This document shows positions 1 through 13,141 of a stretch of 64,000 bases of DNA, one piece after another (position 1 is the first letter of the stretch; the number at the start of each line of letters is the position of its first letter). The DNA is from Paguma larvata (Eukaryota > Chordata > Mammalia > Carnivora > Viverridae). A model generated the notes under the pieces. The model ran no database searches, had not been told where the DNA came from, and saw only the letters and a program-made list of their open reading frames with translations. The translations under genes and the position numbers were made by a program. The stretch is from contig CM057835.1 of assembly GCA_030068075.1 (NCBI GenBank), forward strand, positions 37,561,715 to 37,625,714. The letters are read 5' to 3'.

Positions 1-1354
1 TGTAATTGACTTTTGAAAATTTCTTTCATTTCCCCTTATTCTTCCCTTGTTGGAAAGGACAATAAGGAATTATGATTGACCTCCTCTGCTGCATTCATTA
101 TTTCAAATCTTCTCATTTTACTTTACTGTGCTTTATTCTAAATAATAAGACCAAGCTTTGGCAGAAAGGGGGAAAAATAAAGCACTTTTCATTCATGACC
201 ATCCAATTATGCCAATAATGATTTACCTTATAAGCTTTTTTGGGGTAACATTTCAGTTTTGCTTTGTGTGAATAACAATAAAGTGTACACTTTTTGATGA
301 AGAGTACTGTTTTTCTGCATAAAGCATCCAGATGAATAGGCTATTTTGAAAATATCAATCATACAAGGCGCATCTTAAAATAACATACTTTATAACAATA
401 ATAACTCATGTTAATCTAATAAAAAACATTTTTTGGAAGAATGTTAAAGGCTGCATAATGCGGAAAATATCCAGATTAAGTGAGGGAAACTTACATAATA
501 ATGGTTTATTCAGCCATATCAAATGTGAGTAAACTTTAAAAATAAAACAACAAACTACAAAAGAAGGCTTCTAACATTATAAATTGAAATTAGTGTTCTT
601 GCGTTTGCGAAAAGAACACGACCAGACCCGATAAAGGTTACTAAATACTGGTAAGATATTGTGGCTTTGAGAACTTATATTGAGTGAAGTGAGGGTTAAT
701 AATAGAACCAGTTATCACTTGAGTGTATTTTTTGTCTAACGATTATGAATATCTCTACACATTCATAAGGCTTGTTAACTGGTCAATCTGTAAATAGGCC
801 AGCTTTTGCATCTGTATCTAGAGATGAGGACCAATTCATATTTTCTTAAAGAGATGACTATAAAATGTTTTTCTGGAAACGAAACTTTTACAAATAAGCT
901 CCAGGTAGACTAGGTGTTTCGACTTCCTTTTGAAAGTATTTCTTACCCCATTGTGGTGATATTATAATAATGTCATTCAGTTTAATCATCAAAATGGTCT
1001 TTTAGGTCACATATTATTCTCACTTCAAAATTAGACCTGTCTTTGGTTTTCTTTCCATTAAACCATACTGTTTTGTTACTAAAAATATTGTTTTGCCTTG
1101 TTAAGCAAGTGTTTTACAAGAACACTTTACAAGGCAGACTCCAAGCCATTGTTAAAGGTGACAGTGGATACGGATGTGACATAATGGACAGCAGTAGGCC
1201 AAGGTTCATAGGACCGAAGTATAGATCCCAGTTCTATGACATACAGAGTCCTGATGCATGTCATTTCATATATATTAACCTAAGCGTCCTCCATTTGAAG
1301 GTAATATTTGCCTTATTAATCTCACAGAGTCTATGAAGGGAACAAATAAGACAA

Positions 1355-1735
1355 TATGACCATTTATGACAAATACTTATTGACCGCCTATTATATGCCA
1401 GAACTATATAAAGTGCTTGGTATTCAGTAGTGTGTAAAACATACAAAATGTCTATACTGTTGACGCTGATACGTAGTCTAGTAGGATAGGGACATAAGAC
1501 TCACTTTGTGATTACAAATTGTGACAACCCCCACTATGAATGGAAGGAGCTTCATGAGAGAGGATACCAGGAGCACTGACTTCACCTGGCCATGGGAGAG
1601 CCGGAAATGTCTCCCCAAAAAAGTGATGCAGATCCAGAAGGCTCAGACCAGTTCACAGGTGAAGGAAGTCACAAGAGCACTTCAGGCAGAAGCAACTGCA
1701 TGTGCCAAAGCCATGTGCTTTATGCACTTTTAGGT
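1355..1735 (-). repeat. L2 LINE relic
   Basis: CAAATACTTATTGACCGCC, TATTATATGCCAGAAC and the later purine-rich block AAGTCACAAGAGCACTTCAGG follow the L2 3' region read in reverse. Small open frames here are chance products of the relic. Confidence 0.6.
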
Positions 1736-3250
1736 ATAATGGGGCGATATTTTGATGTTAAACTGTGTGTGCTTGGTTTTTCAAATCCTCTTACTTCCGC
1801 TCACCACATCTCCTTTCAAGCAGAGTCCAGGCTTTTCAAAGGAACTGCCCTTAGGCTAAGCATATTATAGAAAGAATAAAGAATCAATTGTTTGGCTTTT
1901 GAGTGCTTAAGTAGATATTTTAAAATTAATAGCATAGATATACATCTTTAAAACCATGGCTTTCACTGGCAAGATCCAAACAGAATAGAATTCTAAGAAA
2001 TTGGCTTTAAATAGGAGCAAAAGCCTAGAGGTCTGAATGAATAAATTATAGAAAAGACAAGAATGCATAATTACATAAGACCTTTTGTTTCCTCCCCAAA
2101 GTTAACCTTCCTACTGTATGTGGGAAAGAGCAATTTAGAGAGATGAGCTGCAAGGTTCTCTGGGAAAAGCCTAGCGGCCATGACCAGGGCAGCAGAGTAA
2201 TTGAAATATGCTTGAAGGATAAAAGAACAGAGTCTCATTACCCAGGGTATAGTTAGGAAGACTGCAAACCTCACAGAGAAATGCCCTGTGTCCAACATGG
2301 CAGCTGAAGAGTGTGGTCCCAATCGCGTGAGATATTTAGGTAATAGGCTGAGAGAAAACCTCGTAGACAGACTCGCTAACATGGGGTAGATAGGAAGAAG
2401 CAGCTGAGAGGTCTGGTGAACCAGAAGGATCTCTGAGGTTGGGAAGAAAGCATCCTGAATCTACCATTTGGAAGCCCTGGCAGACTCATGGTCATCAACA
2501 GCAGACTTCACAAGGATAGGCATCTGGTGAGGAAGTTACTCTTTCCACAGAGGAACATCGTCTTCCCATGGAGGGCACTGAGCACAGAATTAATTGGCCC
2601 CATGTTTCTTCTCCCTTTTCCCGAACTTCATTCAATATCATGTCACTGAGATCCCTAGGAAAAAGGGGAAGGAGTGTGAGTTGTTAGAATCCTGACGTGT
2701 TCACAAGACAGAGTGGTTCTACGAACAAAACTTGAGTTTTCACTGGAAATGATTGAACATCCTTCATGTGGCATAAATTTCCCTCCCTGACTAGGAGTGG
2801 AACAAGTAAACTGAATTCAATTTAAAAAGGAAAATGCCCCTTTTGTGTACACTTGAGTTGATGACTGTCCAGATTTAAACCAGTTCTACGTGGAGTATAG
2901 ATGTCAGGCGTAATCATCTTTGAATTTGGGGCAGAGCTTGGAAGTTGATGTTTCTAAGGTACTTTCACAGTTGTCTTAAATTTATCATCCTGAGCAATGA
3001 CCTTCCTTTTTTAATACCTTGTAGGAAATTGGAAAGCAGGTTCATTTTGAACCTATGTTCTTTTATAAGTAATCACTAGGCATTTCAGAAATCCTTTTCC
3101 AGATCAAAAGATGTTTTAAAACTATGGTGTTCTGATCCCACGTGAGTAATTGTTGAATTACTGCTTTTATATTGGCTTGTTGTTAGGTATACACAGTTGG
3201 CTTGAACTTGACTTATTAAATGTTTTATCTTCTTCTACACTTACCTATTT
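1736..3250. other. Unique intronic sequence, no gene seen
   Basis: Bases 1-1354 and 1736-3250 hold AT-rich sequence without recognisable repeats, splice-bounded frames or RNA genes. The longest minus-strand open frame here (2071-2382) has no recognisable domain. Confidence 0.6.
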
Positions 3251-3266
3251 AAAATGAATTATTCGA

Positions 3267-3471
3267 GGGACGCCTGGGTAGTTCAGGTTAGCATCCGACT
3301 TTGGCTCAGGTCGTGATCCCGCGGTTTGTGAGTTTGAGCCCCACGTGGGGCTCTTGACAGCTCAGAGCCTGGAGCCTGCTTCGATTCTGTATCTCCCTCT
3401 CTCTCTGTTCCTCCCCCACTCATGCTCTGTCTCTCTCTTTGTCTCTCTCAAAAATAAACATTAAAAAATTA
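3267..3471 (+). mobile_element. CAN-SINE
   Basis: Head GGGACGCCTGGGTAG, CT-rich body and AAAATAAACATTAAAAAATT tail. Flanked by a perfect 13-base target duplication AAAATGAATTATT at 3251-3263 and 3472-3484. Confidence 0.95.
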
Positions 3472-4483
3472 AAAATGAATTATTTGATAGCCTGTAGCAA
3501 AGAAACGCATTCTTGTGGGAGGTATTTTTTTGTTATTGTTAACATATCATTGAGGGTGTGTCTTTGTCTCATGGGAATTGTTCTGTAGCCACAACATCTA
3601 CTGTCACCTACGGAATGCTGCTGCTTGAAGACATCCTTTGCATTTTACCCATTGTCTTTATTAATAAGGGCAAAAGTCATCATTAACAAGAATCACTTAA
3701 ATTTGGGAGAAGGAAACTGACATCATCTGAGACTTTTCACTTTCAATTAGAATATTGTTTACATCCACCAAATGCGAATTTCTGTGACCTGACCAGTGTA
3801 GAGAGGTTTGTATCCATCATCCTTCAAAAGTGACATTTCTTTCACTTTAATATAAAGAAGAAACATGCATGTCTTGCCTCCCCTGCAAGTAAAATCACGT
3901 ATCCACAGGTCACAGATCTGAATTCAGGCTAAAACACCTTGACTCAAGAAAATGCTAACATTTCAATTATCTGAGATGAAAAGAAACACATATGTGCCCT
4001 GAATTCCTCTTTGCATGGAAATTATTTTACAATTAGAAGGGTAAATCTCTGGATTTAAAAGCCTATAATGGCATTTTTCAAGTATAAAAATAATGGAATA
4101 TCTTTATGTGGTCGTTTGTGGCCAACCTACTTTGGAAGTTAGTTTTATGTTTCACATTTTGTTTTTCTAGAGATATGAAAAGATATTTGATACTGTTTGC
4201 ACTGTTGCCCTTGAAGGTAATATCCTGGAACACTCGAACACTTTGTCTTTTATGCTGAATGAGGCAGGAATGAAAAATAGTAAGATCACCAGTTACGCTA
4301 ATGACCACTAGAGGTCTACTGATATCAAATTTCTGCCAACATCCTTCATTTCTGCAAATATTTAATTTCATATGAATTAAAGTAAATTTCTCCTGTTATG
4401 TATCTTTTTTCCTATGGATTTCAATTCCACTTCATATTGAGGGTATTTGGCAGTTTGGGGGGTTTTGTTTTTGTTTGGGTGTT

Positions 4484-4704
4484 TATTTTTTTTAAATTTA
4501 TTTACTATGAGAGAGAAAGAGTGTGCATGCACACATGTGTACAAGCAGGATAGGGGCAGAAAGAGAGGGAATGAGAGAGACAGGGAGGCTCTCCACTGTC
4601 AGCACAGAACCCAACGCGGGGCTTCAACCCATGAACTGTGAGATCATGACCTGAGCCAAAACCAAGAGTTGAAGGGTCAACTGACGAAACCACCCAGATG
4701 CCCC
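4484..4704 (-). mobile_element. CAN-SINE
   Basis: T-run and TTTATTTACTATGAGAGAGAAAG at the left, CCACCCAGATGCCCC at the right: the SINE read in reverse. Moderately diverged and slightly expanded in the GA-rich part. Confidence 0.9.
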
Positions 4705-6475
4705 TATTTTTCCTTTGTGTTTGTTTTGTTTTCCTCTCAAATTGTATTTAAATACTATATCATGACTATTAACTTTTAGGAAAAGTTAACTTTTAAGTGG
4801 TTAGTGTGTGCGTGTGTGTGTGTATGTGTGTGTACATGTTCATGTCTATACATCGCATGTGTGTATATATGAGAACATTAGTTTAAAAATGCCTGGCTTG
4901 ATTTTCATTCAGTAGATTTTATAAATTCCATTTGATTCTAGAGCAAGACCTCACTGCCCAGTAGGACACATTTTCACACTGACTTGGGAGTATACCTTCA
5001 GGGAGTTTGCTGTGTGCATACGCGTCCAACGCTCAAGGACTCATGCTGTAGTCAGTCATGTTGCTAAAAATAGATGACTTCTATTTTGTTAGAAGAAGAT
5101 AAGTGTTGCTGGCCACGATTTTGTAGAAAATTTGTGTCTAAGAACCCTGGACACTATTAAATGTTATAGTGCTGTTCAAATAATCTGCCATTTTACATTC
5201 TTTTATATAAAAGAAGGTAGCAGTTTAAATCTGTGTGAAAGAACTAAGGAGCCTGTCTTTGAGATCTGGTGCTTGGGAAGAGTTCAGTAACTGCTATGCA
5301 AGTGATTGTCTGTCTTGGACCACAGGTGACATCCGGAACTAAGAAACACCCTATAGTCAGAGAGTCTCCTGCATCTTTAGTGCTTTAAAGAGTTCCAGCT
5401 CTCAAAGCTCAGCAGAAATGTTACGTTTGTTATGCTCTCATTCCAATACATCCAGCTCTGACTCCATTCTCTTGCAAGAAAGAATAGTGAAATTGGAAAC
5501 GTGAGGTCATCTTGTTGGAACACGGAGGAAGGGAAATGTGTGAGTTCTGGGATTTTCTTCCGATTAGCCAAAATAATTATGAATGCATCTGCAGTAGAGA
5601 GAAAATCTCAACTTGAGGAAACATTGCATCTACACTGTTTGGAATATCTAGTGAACTGCCTCTGAATTTGTTTTTGGACAGCATTCTGTCTAGGAATACA
5701 AGAGTTAGATTACAAATGCAGCGAAGGGGTGACTTTCATTCAGTCTGGTTAGCGCTAATTATTTTCTGCCATATGTCATTGGGTAACTGTATTTTATACT
5801 ATCCAGGATGACCTTTTTCTCAGCAAGCAGAATAGGCTGCTGTTGACATAAGGGGTTTAGAGGATGTCAGAAATGGCTCCCCTGGGCTGCCGTATGTAGG
5901 TTTGAGGTGATCAAGTTTGTACACTCTGTAGAGGCTACTGTTGACCATGGGTTGAGTGAAAGATGATTATAGGTCATGTACTGCTCTGCCAAGCCAGGTG
6001 TGCTGGTGCCAGCTGCATTCACACAGAGGAGTGGGCATCTTTTTATAATTCACCTGACAAGACAAAGCACGACTTGCAAGTAGCCAGCCTTTCTATCATT
6101 TGCTCCAGGCTTTCTCTTCCTGCCTCCTACTAAAGTATCACTCTCATTCACCTATCATGATGTATAAGATTTGACCATTGCCTTTGGTATCTGAAGTTTA
6201 TCATATTTTCCCCCTTATAAGTAAAATAGCATATGCCCTCAACATATAACCTTTGCAACAATGAAGGAACAACTAAATTTAAATTATCAGGTACTGACTT
6301 GGAAGACTCAAAAGGAACTTAAAGGCTTTTATAAAATCATGAGATGTAAGTGTTATATATATTGTATATGAAATATATAAAAAATTTCAAACATAAACAG
6401 AAATAGAGGAAATAGTAAGGTACATATGTATTTATAGTAGGATGTACTCATCTTCCAGCTTCAAAATTATTCACT
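4705..6475. other. Unique intronic sequence, no gene seen
   Basis: Apart from the TG array at 4.8 kb I see nothing identifiable; 3485-4483 and 7105-7850 are similar. A TAATTA-containing GCGCTAATTATTTTCTGCC stretch at 5753 could be regulatory but is unsupported. Confidence 0.55.
4803..4835. repeat. (TG)n microsatellite, imperfect
   Basis: TG repeats with one CG and one TA step. Confidence 0.85.
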
Positions 6476-6487
6476 TGTAAACTCTTT

Positions 6488-6686
6488 TTTTTAAATTTTT
6501 AAAACTGTTTATTTTTGAGATGGAGTAGGGAGGGAAAGAGAGAGAGACACACACACAGAATCTGAAGCAGGCTCCAGGCTCTGAGCTGTCAGCACAGAGC
6601 CTGATGTGGGGCACAAACCAATTAACCATGAGATCATGACCTGAGCTGAACTCAGACGCTTAACAGACTGAGCCACCCAGGTGCCC
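6488..6686 (-). mobile_element. CAN-SINE
   Basis: Reverse orientation, ending GAGCCACCCAGGTGCCC. Flanked by the perfect 12-base duplication TGTAAACTCTTT at 6476-6487 and 6687-6698. Confidence 0.93.
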
Positions 6687-6928
6687 TGTAAACTCTTTAT
6701 ATTGGGGAATGAAGAGCCCCAAAAGAGAACATTCTTTGGACTTTTGAGAATTCCACCTGGCTTTGGCCATGCCCTCCATGGTTTACAGGGAGACTAATCC
6801 CTTCTCTCCTTTTGTTCAACTGTGAGCTAATGAATGAAAATTTTTATTTCACTTAGAAGACTTTTGAGTGCTGATATACTGGGTTCAAGAGTAATTCATC
6901 CATTCTTTTTCAGTTAGTAAGCCCTTAC

Positions 6929-7101
6929 TATGAGGGGGAGGGGCAGAGAGAGGGAGGGAGAGGGAGAATCCCAAGCAGGCTCTACATTGTCAGCGAAAGC
7001 CTGACATGGGGCTCAATCCCACAAATTCGAACCCACAAATTCATGACCTGAGCTGAGATCAAGAATCAGACGCTTAACAGACTGAGCCACCCAGGTTCCC
7101 T
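6929..7101 (-). mobile_element. CAN-SINE, tail missing
   Basis: Starts within the purine-rich part (GAGGGGGAGGGGCAGAG) and ends GAGCCACCCAGGTTCCC. The A-rich tail and any target duplication are not visible. Confidence 0.88.
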
Positions 7102-7852
7102 GAGGCAGAAGCTTTTTTACTGCTAGGACCATAGCAATAAACAAGGCAGACAAGATATATGTTAAATTAGAATTCGTGTTCTAACAAAAGAAATGCCTAG
7201 TTATATAAAATAAACTAAAAGACTAAATCCTATATATGAAAGGAAGCATGGACCATTAGAACAGCTTTTTTTTTTAAAGAAAGAAAATTAGAAACATGTT
7301 TTTCTTTTAAAAAAGGAAATTTATTTTTATTAAAGTTGTTTAATAACTAAGAGGAGAAAATCCAATAAAGTATATGTTTATTACAGTGTGCTCTGCTCTT
7401 TTCTAGGTATCTAAGAAAAGTCAGTCTTACTTGGTCTATGAAACTTGTAATTCCCATCCCCTCCATAAAGTACACTTAATGACTCTTCATTCTTGAGTTA
7501 GTTTCATACTTTATGAAATACTGCTTATAAAATTAGATAAGCTATGAAAGAATGACCCCTGTAAAAACTGGTTATTCAACTGTTATCAGTTGAGGTAAGT
7601 AAAACTATATAAGAACTTGGATTTCTTATGGTTTTATAGGGTGCTTCATTCTCAAAACTATAAAAAAAAATACAGCATGCTTGTGATGGGCAAAAGGAAC
7701 ATGACTACTTGGTATTTTCCTGCTGTGAAGATAAAATAATTATTTTGCCATTTTTTCCTGAAAACTAAATATAAAGCTTTATATTTTGTTTCCTAATTTT
7801 TAAAGCTATCTTTTGAAGCAGTTTTAGTGTTGGACTTTCCATATACATCCTG

Positions 7853-8113
7853 CCCCCCCCCCCCCCCCACATACATAGTCTCCACAGGACAGGGAGGCAA
7901 ACCATAAGAGACTCTTAAATACAGAGAACAAACTGAGGTTGCTGGAGGGGAGGTGGGTTGGGAGGATGGGTTGAATGAATGATGGGCATTGGAGAGGGCA
8001 CTTTTGGGGATGAGCACTGGGTGTCATATGTAAGAGATGAATCACTGAGTTCTACTTCTGTAGCCAAGACCACACTGAATGTTAACTAACTTGAATTTAA
8101 ATTAAAAAAAAAG
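7853..8113 (+). repeat. L1 3'-end fragment with a C-run
   Basis: A 16-base C-run (7853-7868), then ATAAGAGACTCTTAAATACAG, GATGAGCACTGGGTGT and an A-rich end: the carnivore L1 3' UTR in sense orientation. It is severely 5'-truncated. Confidence 0.85.
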
Positions 8114-9869
8114 AAGGTGACACTAGGAAGAAGGTCATCCTCAAAGAGAAAAAAAAATACTCACCAGAATGGTACTTTTTTTTTTTTTAACCAAGAATGA
8201 ACTATATTAACTCATAAGAATCACCCACAGTCCTTGGGGTTCACTCTTGGTGTTATACATTCTGTAGGTTTGGATAAATGTAAAATGACATGGTCCATCA
8301 TTATAATATCATAGAGTATTTTCACTGCCCTAAAAGTCCTCTGTGTTCTGCTTATTTCTCTCTCTACCCACCCCTGACACACAGTGGTCTTTTATTATCT
8401 CCACAGTTTTGCCTATTCCAGAATGTTGCATCGTTGGAATAATACAGTGTGAAGCCTTTTCAGATTGGTTTATTTCACTTAGTAATATGCATTTAAGATT
8501 CCTCCATATCTTTTCCTGACTTGATAGCTCATTTATTTTCAGCAGTGAATAATATTTCACTGCCTGAATGTTCCACAGTTTAATTATCCATCCACCTGTT
8601 GAAGGTCCTTTTGGTTCCTTCCAAATTTTAACAATTATGAGCAAAGCTGTTATAAACATCTATGTGCAGTTTTTGTGTGGACATAAATGTTTAGCTCCTT
8701 TGGATAAATGCAAGAGAGCATTATTGATGGATTATATCTTAAGGGTCTGTTTAACTTTTAAGAAACCACCCAACAGTCTTCCAAAGTGGCTCTGTTATTT
8801 TGCATTCCTTCCAGCAGTGAATGAGAGTTCCTGTTTCTCCGTATCCTTATCAGCATATGATATTGCTCCTTTTCTGGATTTTAGCTATTCTAACAGGTAT
8901 GTGGTTGCATCTCATTACTGTTTTAATTTACACTTCCCTAATGACATATGATTTGGAGTGCTTATTTGTTATCTGTATATCTTCTTTCTGAGACCTTAAG
9001 TCAGGTCTGAGGCCCATTTTTTAATTGAGTTGTTTTCTTATTATTAAGTTTTGAGAGTTCTTACTATATTTTGAATAATAGTCCTTTATTATATGCGCCA
9101 TTTGCAAATTCTTTTTTCCGGTCTGTGCTTGTCTTCTCATTCTTTTGATACTGTCTTTTGCAGAGAAGTTTTTTGTTTTTAACAAAGTCCAGCTTAGCAC
9201 TTGTTTCTTTCATAGATCAGAGCTTTGACGACTTATGCAAAAAGTCATCACCATACTCAGAGACATTTAGATTTTCTCCTGGTTATCTTCTAGGTGTTTT
9301 CTAGTTTTCATATTATGTTTAGATCTATGATTCATTATAAGTTAATTTTTTGTGAAGGGTCTGGACCTGGATTAATTTTTTTACACGTGGACATTAGTTG
9401 TTCCAGCACGATTTATTGAAGACATTCTCTTAGCCTCATTGTATTGCATTTGCTCCTTTGTCAAGATAAGTTGACTCTTTATATGGGTCTATTTCTGGGT
9501 TCTCTATTCTTTTCTGTTGATCTATTTATTTAAACTGTGGCCAATACCACACTCTCTTGATTACAGTAGATTTACCATAAGTGTTTAAATTGGGTTAGTG
9601 TTAGTTCTCCAACGTTGCTCTTCTCCCTCAATATTGTATTGGCTATCTTAGGTATTTTGACTTTCTATGTAAACCTTAGAACACTTTTTCAATATCCATG
9701 AAATAACTTGGTGGGATTTTGACTGAAATTACCTTGAATCCATAGATCAATTTTAGAAAACTGGCATCTTGACAATATGGAGCCTTTCTATTCTTTAAGA
9801 TGAAATATCTCTCCATGTATTTAGTTATTTTTTGACTTTGCTTATCAGAGTTTTTTTGTAGTTTTCCTC

Positions 9870-9908
9870 AAATAGGTAGGTAGGTAGGTAGGTAAGTAGG
9901 TAGATATT
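9870..9908. repeat. (TAGG)n microsatellite inside the old L1
   Basis: About eight TAGG units with one TAAG variant. The same motif occurs in a second array near 11810 in the same element. Confidence 0.85.
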
Positions 9909-11032
9909 GTACATAGTTTGTTAGATTTATACCTAAGTATTTCATTTTGGGGCTGGTTATTGTATTTTTAATTTCAAATACCACTTGTTCATTGTTGGTA
10001 TATAGGAAAACAATTGACTTTTTATACACAATGTGTTTTACAACCTTCCTATAATCATGTAGTTTCAGGAGGCTTTTGTTGATTTGTCAGATTTTCTACA
10101 TACACAATCAAGTCATCTGTAAACAAAGACAGTTTTATGTTTTCTTTTCCAGTATGTATTTAATTTATTTCCCTTTCTTCCCTTATTGCATTAACTAAAA
10201 CTTCCAATATGATGTTGAAAGGAACAGGCAATAGATAAAGATGATATTTTTTCTTGTACCTGATATTATGGGAAAGCTTTGAGTTTTACACCATTAAGTT
10301 AATGTTAACTATGGGTTTTTTGTAGACAGGGTTTATCAAGTTGAGACATTGCCCTTCTATTTCTAGTTTTCTGAGAGTTTTTATTATGAAAAAAGTTTGG
10401 ATTTTATCAACTGCTTTTTCTTGCTTCTAGTGATATGTTTATGTGATTTAAAAAATCTATTGATGTGATGGATTATATTAATTCACTTTGGAATGTAGAA
10501 TCAGTTTTGCATGCCAGAGATAAATCCCACTTGGTCATGGTGTATAATTAATTTTATGACGTTTTTAGATTCAATTTGCTAATGTTTTGTTGCCTCTATG
10601 TTTATGAGAGATATTGGTAGGTAGTTTTCATCTAGTGTATTTGTCTGGTTTTGGTATAAAGGTAATGATGACCTCATAGAATGAATTAAGATATATCCTC
10701 CGTGTTTATGTCCTCTGAAAGAGATTGTAAAGGATTTGTATAATTTCTTCATTAAATGTTTGGTGAAATTCACCAATAAACATATCTGGTCCTAGTACTT
10801 TCTTTTGTAGAAGGTTATTAATTACTGATCAATTTCATTGATAGATATCAGCCTATTTAGATAGTCTATTTCTTCTTGTTTGAGTTTGGCAGCCTGTGTC
10901 TTTCTAGGAATTGGTCCAATTCATCTAGATTACCAAATTTGTGGGCATAGAGTTGGTTCATAGTATTCCTTGTTATCTTTTTAATGTCCATGGGATCTGT
11001 GATTTCTTTTTCATTTATGATATTCTAATATG

Positions 11033-11035
<3 letters not shown>

Positions 11036-11065
<30 letters not shown>
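11036..11065. repeat. (CT)n microsatellite inside the old L1
   Basis: About 14 uninterrupted CT units. Confidence 0.9.
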
Positions 11066-11066
<1 letters not shown>

Positions 11067-11442
11067 TTCATTAGCCTGATGAAGCTTATTGATATTTACA
11101 GGAAATTATATTTTGGTTTCTTTGGTTTTCTTTATTGATTTCCTATTTTCAATTTCATTGATCCCTTTTCTAACTTTTATTCTTTTCTTTTGTCGAATTT
11201 GAATTGAATATTTACTTCTTTTTCTAGTTTCTTGAAGTGGAAACTTGTTAATTTTAGATCTTTCATCTTTTCTAATATATATATTCAATGCTATAAATTT
11301 CACCCTAAGCATGACTTTCCCAACCTTCCATGCATTTTGATAAAGTATGTTTTCATTTCCATTTAGTTCTAAATATTTTCAAATTTTTCTTGAAATATCT
11401 TGTTTGACTTATGTGTTATTTAGAAGTGTATTGTTTTTGTGG

Positions 11443-11626
11443 TTCAATCAGTTAAGCATCCAACTTCCGCTCAGGGTGTGATTTCACTGCTTGTGAGTTT
11501 GAACCCTGTATTGGGCTCTGTGCTTATGGCTCAGAGCCTGGAGCCTGCCTCTGATTCTGTATCTCCTTCTCTCTCTGTCCCACTCACACTCATCATTTTC
11601 TCTCAAAAATAAATAAACATTAAAAA
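11443..11626 (+). mobile_element. CAN-SINE sitting on an L1 deletion junction
   Basis: SINE body from GGTTCAATCAGTTAAGCATCC to AATAAATAAACATTAAAAA. The first bases of the head are lost and there is no clear target duplication. It separates two parts of an L1 that are not adjacent in the intact element. Confidence 0.85.
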
Positions 11627-11784
11627 ATTAGAAATATCTGACATTAATATAGCTACACCAGTTTTCAGATGAACAATGTACCATTTTCTGTCATTTTTAT
11701 TTTCACTTACCTGTTTCTTTAGATTTAAAATACAGCTCTGTGTGACATATATAGTTGGATGCCTCTCACTACTTCTCTCTCAAC

Positions 11785-11835
11785 AGACAGACAGACAGAC
11801 AGATAGATAGGTATGTAGGTAGGTAGGTAGGTAGA
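11785..11835. repeat. Compound CAGA/TAGA/TAGG tetranucleotide array
   Basis: CAGA units grade into TAGA and then TAGG, stepwise by single base changes. Confidence 0.85.
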
Positions 11836-12464
11836 CCTAGCTCTAGATGTTGGTATGTATTTCTAGTCTGATAATCTCTAATTAGAATATTTTTAGTTCT
11901 AATTTTTTTCATGACATCTAGGAACTTTATCATATGTCTACCATATTATAGCACACTTAGAATTAATACTTTACCATTCTTTTTTAAATGTAAGAACCTT
12001 AACATTATGTATTTCCAATTTCTCCCTTTTTTGTGCTATTCTTTTCATATGTTTCACTTCATAACTTATAAACTCCATGTTTATATTACCATTTTTTTTG
12101 TTTTTAATCATCTTTTAAAAAGAATAAGAAAGATTAAAAAATAGTCTTTTATATCTTCTACATATTTATAATTTCTTTCACTTGTAAGCTGAGTTTCCGT
12201 CTGGAATTATTTACTTTTGTTCTGAAGGATTTACTTTATCATTTTTGTTGTGCACCTTCTGCTAGGGACAGATACTCTCACTCAGCTGTTGCTTAGTGGA
12301 TATATCTTTATTTTGTATTCATTTCTCAAGGACTTTTTCACTGTGGCATTCTAGGTTACGAATACTTTCCCCTCCCACACTTTAAAGACTGTGTTTTTTA
12401 TGTTCCGGGTTGAATTGTTTATTATGTGTAATCGGCAATCATTCTTGTTCTTCTGTACATTATG

Positions 12465-13010
12465 TGGAAATAAATGAAGACCAACCAAATGAGAACAGGC
12501 AAAGGCTATTTATTCAGAGCTTGCTATAGCAAGAGTCAGCCACCATTACTGACGTTTGGCAGAAACTCAAAGACAGTCAGAGGAGCGGGAAAGTTTTACA
12601 GTGAAAAAAAAGAAAAGGCAAGCCTTCAAGTACACCCTGATTGGAAGTCGTTGGCCTGGAGAAGCTGGAAGTGGGCTAATTAGGAAGTGGTACATTCTGT
12701 GCAGTTAGTTAGGGCTGCATAGGGCTTTCTTTGGTTAGTCATAAGTTGGATGTGGGACAAAAATTAAGGAAGCCGTCAGTTATTAATCAGGTCCTGGCCA
12801 TTTTGGACCAATTGTATAGGGGTTATTGCTGGGCTTTTTAGGCTGGTTGCTTGAGAGAGTCCTCTGATTGCCTCTACATCTGACTTACAAAGTAGTCTGA
12901 CTTCCTGGGCTAGTTACTGTAGAAAATGGGTTGGTTTCCTGGGAAGGTTGCTGCAGATTGTGGGTCCCAGTTCTATTTTTGTATGTGGTCTGGCCATTAT
13001 CTGTATGCAT
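12465..13010 (-). mobile_element. Solo LTR-like element inserted in the old L1
   Basis: About 540 bases unlike the flanking L1, which resumes on both sides. An AATAAA on the - strand (in GGCTATTTATTCAGAGC near 12500) suits the end of an LTR R region. No internal retroviral genes are present. Exact ends and family are not resolved, and I could not find a convincing TG...CA boundary. Confidence 0.5.
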
Positions 13011-13103
13011 ATTCATTCTTTCAGTTACATGTATTTTTGTCTCTGTCTTGTCTTAAGATTTTCTTGTATTTTTGGTTTTCAGCAGTTTGCCTGTGGAATG
13101 CTC

Positions 13104-13105
<2 letters not shown>

Positions 13106-13141
<36 letters not shown>

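Noticed and set aside
1043..1336. Frame containing GDSGYGCDIMDSSRPRF, which looked protein-like
   Set aside because: No family recognised, no splice-bounded structure, and hydrophobic ends typical of AT-rich noise.
1521..1733. Open frames resembling a small charged protein
   Set aside because: They overlap an L2 relic in reverse; no start context, splice sites or homologue is evident.
4305..4317. CTCF-like site CCACTAGAGGTCT
   Set aside because: One core mismatch and no flanking support; expected by chance at this window size.
11785..11835. CRISPR-like repeat-spacer array
   Set aside because: It is a tetranucleotide microsatellite with no spacers, in a mammalian genome.
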